Source: DASTFP01 sp963816855 (GTDB lineage: Bacteria > Verrucomicrobiota > Verrucomicrobiia > Chthoniobacterales > Terrimicrobiaceae). From it: DNA of 64,000 nucleotides. The stretch covers positions 1-64,000 of the forward strand of contig CAWFMA010000029.1 in assembly GCA_963816855.1 (NCBI GenBank), given 5' to 3'. Shown piece by piece: positions 58,316 through 64,000 of the stretch. The position numbers were made by a program, and so were the translations under genes. The notes beneath the pieces were generated by a model, which saw only the letters and a program-made list of their open reading frames with translations, did no database searches and had not been told where the DNA came from. Position 1 is the stretch's first letter; each line of letters opens with the position of its first letter.

Positions 58316-61230
58316 CAGGCACGCTCCTCCACTTTCGTGGTCTTGGCTGGGCGAACGCGATCGCTGCGGATCGACTGATGGGCTATCGCGACGAGCATCA
58401 GCACGGTTGCGCCGAGCACGAGCGAGAAGACTCCGAGATCGAACAACAATGCTGTCGCCGCGGGAACTTTCCCGACCAGGGGCAATTCCAGGTACTGGAA
58501 ATACGATGTGAGGAAAGGAAAGCCGAACAACCACGAACCTATCCCGGTAAGGGCCGACAGCAGCACGCCGGCGCCCATCCAGCGGACGGGCCGGATACGC
58601 AGTCGGTCCTCCACCCAGCGCGTTCCGCCGGCCAAATACTGCAGCAGGAAGCCGATCGACAACGCGACGCCGGCCGCGAAGCCTCCGCCGGGCAGATCGT
58701 GTCCGCGCAAGAAGAGATAGGCCGCGAGCACGATGATCACCGGGAACATCCATTGCATGATGACCGATGGGACCATCAGATAGTCGCGCAGCGTTTCGCC
58801 GATTTCACGATCGGGCTCGGCATCGTCGTACCTGTTCTGCATGCGCTGCTGTTCGGGAATCCCGATGCTGTCGGGAGCGGGGCGGAAGCGACGCAGGAGT
58901 GCGAAGACGGTCAGCGCGACGATGGCGAGAACGGTGATCTCGCCCATCGTGTCGAAACCGCGGAAGTCGACCAGGATGACATTCACCACGTTGGTGCCGC
59001 CGCCTTCAGAATAGGCCCGCTGCAGGAAGAAGTCGCCAATTGTCTGCGGAACGGGGCTCGTCATCATCGAATAGGAAATCGCGGCGATACCGGATCCGCA
59101 GGCGATCGCGATGAGGGCGTCGAGGCACCTGCGTGACCGCGCCGTGATGCCCACGGCAACATCGACTTTCTCCAGCCGTTTCGGCAGCCAGCGCAGACCA
59201 AGCAGTATGAGAATCGTTGTGACGATCTCGACGAGCAACTGCGTAACGGCAAGGTCGGGCGCCGAAAGCCAGACGAAGGTCACGCAGGTGATAAGTCCCG
59301 CACCACCCACCAAGATCAGCGCGGCAAGCCGGTGGTACTTTGCCTTCAGGGCCGCGCCGACGGCGCAGGCGATACCCACGGCCCAAATCATCGCAAAGAG
59401 GGGATCGAAGCCGGCGGCGGTAGGCGGCCGCAGCTCTAGGCCAGTCCGCAGGATCGGCCAGAGCGCGGCGAGGAACGCTGCCGCGACCAGCAAGCGCAGT
59501 TGCTGCTGCAGGCGGCGGGTGCCGAGATGCGTCTCAACCCAGCGCGCCCAGCTCCAGCACACCGTCCCCAGAATGCGCTCGAAGATGCGCTGACCCTTCA
59601 GCCGGCGTAGCCCAGGAGGGCCTTCCTCGCAGCGCTCTAGATAGCGCCGAAGGAGAACGTAGAGAATTAGACCGGCGACCATTGCAATGACGCTCATCAA
59701 CAGCGGATAATTGAACCCGTGCCAGACGGCGAGGCTATACACCGGTGTCCGGTCTCCCAAGACCGACACCGCCGCCACACGCAGGTAGGGGCCGATGGAA
59801 ATGCCGGGAATGATGCCGACAATGAGGCAGGCCAAAACCAGAAGCTCGATGGGAACCCGCATCCAGTGCGGCGGCTCGTGCGGCACACGCGGCAGGTCCA
59901 CAGGCTTCGGCCCGAAGAAAACCGTGTGGATGAAGCGCACGGAATAGGTGACGGCGAACGCCCCGGCGATGGTGGCGACATAGGGTGCCGCACTGTCGAG
60001 CAGGGAAACCCGGTGTGTTTCCACCGCCTGGGCGAAGAACATCTCCTTCGAAAGGAAGCCGTTGAGGAGCGGCACGCCGGCCATCGCAGCGCTCGCCACC
60101 ATCGCGAGCGTCGCGGTGATCGGCAGGTGGCTGAAAAGACCGCTGAGCCTGCGCATGTCGCGCGTTCCCGCCTCGTGGTCGATGATGCCGGCCGCCATGA
60201 AAAGCGATGCCTTGAACGTCGCATGGTTCATCATGTGGAAGATCGCCGCCACTGCGGCCAGCGGGCTGCCGAAGCTGAGCAGCATGGTGATCAGGCCAAG
60301 ATGGCTGATGGTGGAATAGGCGAGAAGCCCTTTGAGATCCTGCTGAAAGATCGCGAAATAGGCCCCGAGCACCAGCGTGCACATGCCCGCCAGGCCGAGA
60401 ATGAAGAACCACTCGTCCGTTCCCGACAACACCGGCCAGAATCGCACCAGAAGAAACACACCGGCCTTAACCATTGTGGCCGAATGCAGGTAGGCCGATG
60501 CGGGTGTGGGCGCGGCCATAGCGTTGGGCAACCAGAAGTGGAAAGGGAACTGGGCGCTCTTCGTCAGGGCGCCCATGAAGATAAGCAAAAGCGCGGGAGC
60601 GTAGAGCTCATGTGAGCGGATGCGATCGCCAGCCGCGAGCACCGCATCAAGGTCGTAGCTTCCGACGATATGGCCGACGATGATGAGGCCGACCAGCAGG
60701 CAGAGACCGCCGGTCCCGGTGATGAGAAGCGCCATTTTCGCGCCGTCACGCGCCGAGGCCTTGTGGTACCAATAGCCGACCAGCAGGAACGAGAAGATAC
60801 TGGTCAGTTCCCAGAAGATCGCCAGCAGGATGAGGTTGCCGGCGATCACGACGCCCAGCATTGCGCCCATGAAGGCCAGCAGGAAGGAGAAAAAGCGCGG
60901 CACCGGGTCCTTGGGGGACATGTAGTAGCGTGCGTAGAGCACCACGAGAAAGCCGATCCCGGTGACGAGCATCGAGAACAACCAGGCGAATCCATCCATG
61001 CGCAACGAAACATTCAGCCCGAGTTCAGGCAGCCATTCGGCGTTTCTGCGCACCACCGTTCCGGCGGCGACTGCGGGATAGAGGAAGCCGGCGACGGCAA
61101 AAGCAAGGACCGATATGGTTCCCGAAAGCCAAGCCTCGGCGTTCCGCGCATTGGCGGGCAGCATCGCGGCGACGGCGCTTCCCAGGAAGGGAAGGAGGAT
61201 CAGCAGCAGCAGAAGATTTTCATCGATCAT
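58315..61230 (-). CDS. mrpA: Mrp/Pha antiporter subunit A, fused A-B form
   Basis: A 971-residue fusion of MrpA and MrpB. Residues about 1-500 are the NuoL-like part (FWELTSIFSFLLVGYWYHKASARDGAKM, SAQFPFHFWLPNAMAAPTPASAYLHSATMVKAGVFLL), about 600-780 the C-terminal MrpA part (LLVEIVTTILILLGLRWLPKRLE), and about 820-960 the MrpB-like part (LPGGGFAAGVALSIGFLLQYLAGG). Fused A-B is the group-2 Pha arrangement of alpha- and gammaproteobacteria. It starts the operon; the next 1 kb upstream has no gene. Confidence 0.93.
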   Translation of the reverse strand: MIDENLLLLLILLPFLGSAVAAMLPANARNAEAWLSGTISVLAFAVAGFLYPAVAAGTVVRRNAEWLPELGLNVSLRMDGFAWLFSMLVTGIGFLVVLYARYYMSPKDPVPRFFSFLLAFMGAMLGVVIAGNLILLAIFWELTSIFSFLLVGYWYHKASARDGAKMALLITGTGGLCLLVGLIIVGHIVGSYDLDAVLAAGDRIRSHELYAPALLLIFMGALTKSAQFPFHFWLPNAMAAPTPASAYLHSATMVKAGVFLLVRFWPVLSGTDEWFFILGLAGMCTLVLGAYFAIFQQDLKGLLAYSTISHLGLITMLLSFGSPLAAVAAIFHMMNHATFKASLFMAAGIIDHEAGTRDMRRLSGLFSHLPITATLAMVASAAMAGVPLLNGFLSKEMFFAQAVETHRVSLLDSAAPYVATIAGAFAVTYSVRFIHTVFFGPKPVDLPRVPHEPPHWMRVPIELLVLACLIVGIIPGISIGPYLRVAAVSVLGDRTPVYSLAVWHGFNYPLLMSVIAMVAGLILYVLLRRYLERCEEGPPGLRRLKGQRIFERILGTVCWSWARWVETHLGTRRLQQQLRLLVAAAFLAALWPILRTGLELRPPTAAGFDPLFAMIWAVGIACAVGAALKAKYHRLAALILVGGAGLITCVTFVWLSAPDLAVTQLLVEIVTTILILLGLRWLPKRLEKVDVAVGITARSRRCLDALIAIACGSGIAAISYSMMTSPVPQTIGDFFLQRAYSEGGGTNVVNVILVDFRGFDTMGEITVLAIVALTVFALLRRFRPAPDSIGIPEQQRMQNRYDDAEPDREIGETLRDYLMVPSVIMQWMFPVIIVLAAYLFLRGHDLPGGGFAAGVALSIGFLLQYLAGGTRWVEDRLRIRPVRWMGAGVLLSALTGIGSWLFGFPFLTSYFQYLELPLVGKVPAATALLFDLGVFSLVLGATVLMLVAIAHQSIRSDRVRPAKTTKVEERA

Positions 61231-62267
61231 TTTTCGCGAAAGCAGTCCGGTTTCTGTCCGCGTGGCGATGCGGCAGCAGGCAAGAGACGCGCAGCCTCGT
61301 TCTCGTTCCGGTCAAGCTAAGTGCTCGATGCAGGTCGTCAGCCGTTAAACCCATGCGACATCGATCTCTATCTGCATTTCTGAAATCGCCGTCACGATTG
61401 CACTAAACCTCTGCGGACCGTGCTCGTCAACAGAGTAGCTTACTGTCCCGAGGCTGAGGGGCGGGCCGCCGGCTGTCTCGACGCCAGGAGAAAACCACGA
61501 ACACCAAGTGCAGTTGGTGTCGCGGACCTCTTACAGTCATCACCTCCCTTTATCCTGGGCGCAGTTCGCGGAGCAGCTAGCCAGTTCCGAAGAGGTCTGG
61601 CAGCGCAGCTCGGTCTTCTCGCGGGCGAGCTTTGGCGCCTGACACTGGGCAAAGTGACCCGAGGACGTGATACAGGGGGCGAGCGCAGCTTTGACCTGAA
61701 GATGAATGCGAGGCGCTTCGGCCGCGGGTCGCTTCCTCATGAACTCCCCCAATCCTTTCTACCGGGAAGGTTTCGAGGACGAGGCCTTCCACCACCGCCC
61801 CAAGCAATTATTTTGAGCCAGGTGTGCCGGTAGGCGATGAGTGAACTCTGCGAAAGCTGGCGTTGCCAGCCTCGGTGACGCCAAGATGGATCGCTTCGGC
61901 GGCCGCGGCAACCGCTCAAGAAGTGAATCCTCCTCCCCCATCACGCTGCCCTGCGCTTCTTCTTCCTATGCCTGCGTGTCGTTCTGGCCAACAATCAACG
62001 CTCTTTCCCTGCAGAGAACCCGCAACCGGGTAAATGTCGCTTTGTCGAACTATAGAGAAAGGACGTAATATTATGTGCGCGCGGGGTCTCACTTTTCCGG
62101 AAAACTAGATCTTTATTATTCCTCTGCTCTGCCAACGCCCGCTGCTCGGCACTTTAACATCTTTCATGGGGGCAATCCGCTTCGTTTTGGCCCAATTTGA
62201 AGTGAGCTGCCAAATATCTCAAGGTAGCCTGTGATAAAGGCGAAATCGCCACTAGTCTTCGACCTGA
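61231..62267. other. Gene-poor region upstream of the Mrp operon
   Basis: About 1 kb with no recognisable gene. Several frames of 60-140 codons exist on both strands but none shows a family motif, a good start or a consistent codon pattern, and some look like fragments of decayed genes. It should include the Mrp promoter just before 61230 and probably one boundary of the acquired segment. Confidence 0.45.
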
Positions 62268-62534
62268 TCAGGATAAGCGCTTCTTCCTTTTCCCCAAGTC
62301 GCAGCCCGGATTTTCGGCATCAAGGCGCCCCAGTGGCCTGCCCCAGTCGAAGCCAGTCCAATATCCATACGATACAGTTGCGACCATAAAGAAAATGAGC
62401 GCCCCGGCGAAAGCATCTCGTGGGTTCTCGTCGTCGCTTGATACCACGATAACAGCGGCAAGAACCAGAACCAGCAACATTAACCAAAAAGCAACGATTT
62501 TTAGGTAAGGCGCTAGAAATTTGCAGGCGGAGAA
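62268..62534 (-). CDS. Hypothetical two-helix membrane protein
   Basis: An 88-residue frame from ATG 62534. Two clear hydrophobic helices (VAFWLMLLVLVLAAVIVV and GALIFFMVATVSYGYWTGF) are separated by an acidic loop SSDDENPRDAF, and the protein ends in a basic tail GKRKKR. It has no recognisable family. The good helix pattern and charge distribution support translation, but the surroundings are degraded. Confidence 0.42.
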   Translation of the reverse strand, partial: FSACKFLAPYLKIVAFWLMLLVLVLAAVIVVSSDDENPRDAFAGALIFFMVATVSYGYWTGFDWGRPLGRLDAENPGCDLGKRKKRLS

Positions 62535-63108
62535 CATGGGTGAGCCGCTGTATTCGCAGCGACCGAGGAATGATGCATGGAGACGCATTTCCCTGTCAAC
62601 AAATCATTTGACGCGCCTTTTAAGGCGCAACAAATGAGATTACCAGCGACGGAAAGTAAGGAAAGCAGTGCCACCCGAGCAGCTGGAGGCGCGCTGACGA
62701 AACGCGGACCAGTTCCACCCACAATCTCGACCATGTAGAAGCCAAGAAGCTGCCAGTCGTTGTCAGTTGAAGCCGATCCACGCCTGTGCTCCCCACCACA
62801 CCCTGATTTTCTCACGAATTGGAAGCTCGTATAGCGCATCTATAGTGAGTTTAAAGTCCTTGCACTTCCAATTCCTAAGGGACTCCCCGAGCTCATACCC
62901 CTACCACGTCCAATGGAATATACCTCGCGCAGGAGAACGACTCCAGGCGAAGCAGATCAATGCGGCCAATCTGCACATCAGTAAACGGGGCAACGCGGGA
63001 TTCGACCCAGCCACCGCAGCGATTGAGGAAATCGCCTTCCGTTTGAACAAGCGGCTCGTCGAAAGAAGGATGAATCAGTGTCAATATCCTGGAGTCGCTC
63101 TTCAGACG
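62535..63108. other. Intergenic stretch with a perfect small hairpin
   Basis: About 570 bp without a confident gene. A near-perfect hairpin GCGCCTT-TT-AAGGCGC lies near 62607-62626. Frames on both strands cover parts of the stretch but lack family similarity. Confidence 0.4.
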
Positions 63109-63201
63109 ATGGCGGACGCGAAGGGCACTCATTCCTGCAAAGGAAAAAACGCCTGCAAAGGCAAAGGCGGTTCCGCCACTGACGGCAGCAAACCCCAATA
63201 A
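63109..63201 (+). pseudogene. Fragment of a bufferin (BufA-like) peptide gene
   Basis: About 30 codons read ADAKGTHSCKGKNACKGKGG and then SATDGSKPQ before the stop. The repeated CKGKN/ACKGKGG-type motif is the hallmark of BufA peptides (DUF2282 and related), small cysteine-rich secreted peptides modified by BufB/BufC. Intact peptides have several such repeats, a signal peptide, and C where S follows GG here. Only the last part remains and one cysteine is lost. It precedes the bufB remnant by 57 bp, the normal operon order. Confidence 0.68.
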
Positions 63202-63258
63202 CCTAATGGGAAATTCCCAGAGAGCCCGGGGTTCCAATTCCTGGCTCTCCCATCTCCC

Positions 63259-63886
63259 ATGCCCGCCAACTCTTTCAACGACCGCACTGATTACGGAATC
63301 GGGATCGGACTCCGCGTGCCGCGCTACAGGCATATTCTCGTAAAAGGCCGGTCGTGGATTGGTTCGAGATCATCTCCGAAAACTTCATGGTCGATGGAGG
63401 GCGTCCGCTCGAGGCGCTTGACTCAATCCTCGAGCAATACCGTGTCGTGCAGCGCGGAGTTGCCTCTACTTTGGCTCGGCGGACAAACTCAACCGCGAAC
63501 ACCTCAAGAAGCTCAAGCGCCTCGTCAAACCCACCAATACCCCTGGCTCTCCGATCACTTGTGCCGGGGAAGCGTCGATGGGCGATATGCTCATGATCTT
63601 CTACCCGATTATTTGAACAACATCCCGCACCATCGCGTCGGAAACATCTATATCGCCGGCCATTCAAAATTTGAGAAATACTTCCTCGACACGCACGACC
63701 ATCCCGTGATGGATCCTGTTTCGAAGATGTATGGCCACGCGCTAGGAGGGATCGGTCACAGGCACATTGCTTAAATGGGACGACCGCATCCATCTTTCGA
63801 TAAGGTCCATAATGAAGCGCTCAAAGCCCTCAAGTTTCAGGAGACGCAGCTCGCAGCCCGCGTGACCGACGGTTCGCTCCCGGGCC
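63259..63886 (+). pseudogene. bufB: Disrupted bufB (MNIO/DUF692) gene
   Basis: An MNIO-family multinuclear iron oxidase gene broken by at least four frameshifts and one deletion. In order it reads GIGIGLRVPRYRHIL, VVDWFEIISENFMVDGGRPL, FGSADKLNREHLKKLKRLV, WLSDHLCRGSVDGRYAHDLLP, then directly DYLNNIPHHRVGNIYIAGHS, FEKYFLDTHDHPVMDP, and finally PSFDKVHNEALKALK. Between HDLLP and DYLNN about 100 residues with most iron ligands are missing. The family converts cysteines of BufA peptides into thiooxazoles for copper binding. It is clearly non-functional. Confidence 0.82.
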
Positions 63887-64000
63887 GATCTGCTCGATGT
63901 TAACGGGCAACAGCGGGCGCGATTTTCGTCCTCTTACCCCGCATTGAAGCATGCGATGCCGTCTGGACGACGGCGCGGAAGCTTCAGAATTCATCAAGCC
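63887..64000 (+). pseudogene. bufC: Start of a disrupted bufC (DUF2063) gene
   Basis: After the bufB remnant the sequence reads DLLDVNGQQRARF, then in another frame FRPLTPH, a stop, and RLDDGAEASEFIK to the window edge. This is the N-terminal layout of DUF2063/BufC proteins (RPLTP then ASEFIKPNDRLTSFERLEIYN). BufC is the partner that presents the peptide to BufB. The frame change and stop show it is decayed; the rest lies beyond the window. Confidence 0.62.

Noticed and set aside
61420..61833. Open frame of 137 codons upstream of the Mrp operon
   Set aside because: No family motif, no ribosome-binding site, and overlapping frames of similar length on the other strand; treated as non-coding.
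62513..62839. Integron gene-cassette array with attC sites
   Set aside because: A perfect small hairpin and several orphan frames are suggestive, but I could not identify paired attC core sites or an integrase.
1..64000. CRISPR arrays, tRNA or rRNA genes, prophage
   Set aside because: No regularly spaced repeats, no TPsiC-arm/CCA-type signals with clover-leaf context, and no phage structural or integrase genes were seen by eye.

Overview
The window looks like a stretch of chromosome from a soil or freshwater member of the Verrucomicrobiota, perhaps Chthoniobacterales/Spartobacteria-like. This is inferred from protein family content (Gram-negative envelope genes together with RNase HIII, a DUF5069-like protein, SpoIIE/STAS partner-switch proteins, and a BufABC-type remnant with verrucomicrobial flavour); no 16S or marker phylogeny could be run. 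I found no rRNA, tRNA, CRISPR array or complete insertion sequence.

Layout. 1-1310: decayed DNA, namely a long hypothetical protein broken by frameshifts and a scrap of an IS256-type transposase. 1307-14560: housekeeping genes (YmdB-like phosphodiesterase, cell-wall amidase, ParA, RfbB, PyrE, an AaeXAB-like efflux set with a frameshifted FUSC gene, amidohydrolase, Bcp, a DUF697 protein, NAD(P)HX repair enzyme). 14563-14873 is a MITE-like element with terminal inverted repeats; a shorter relative sits at 42703-42782. 14930-19132: dnaJ, grpE, SpoIIE phosphatase, STAS protein and a lipoprotein. 19234-26456: envelope and DNA metabolism genes (GmhA, prepilin peptidase, MsbA-like ABC exporter, TrpB, MutY, RNase HIII).

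27177-44780 is the most interesting part. A minus-strand operon encodes a NitT/TauT-type ABC importer, a tiny membrane peptide, two DUF1989 'urea carboxylase-associated' proteins, a 1210-residue biotin-dependent urea/guanidine carboxylase and the amidase half of allophanate hydrolase. The missing C-terminal domain of allophanate hydrolase is encoded separately, about 5 kb away, on the far side of a signalling cluster (STAS protein, hybrid histidine kinase, response regulator, response-regulator/PP2C fusion). The two DUF1989 proteins point to guanidine rather than urea as the real substrate. A glutamine-amidotransferase-like gene and a LuxR-type regulator follow upstream.

44918-54785: orphan sugar-type ABC ATPase, GatC and GatA, methyltransferases, valine-pyruvate transaminase, ThiH and ThiS, an MsrB-MsrA fusion and a type II NADH dehydrogenase. 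55197-61230: a complete six-gene Mrp/Pha cation/proton antiporter operon of the fused-A/B kind, proteobacterial in style and likely acquired. 61231-64000: gene-poor, decayed DNA that ends in a clearly broken bufferin (bufA-bufB-bufC) operon running off the window. Both ends of the window are therefore graveyards of disrupted genes flanking an intact core.
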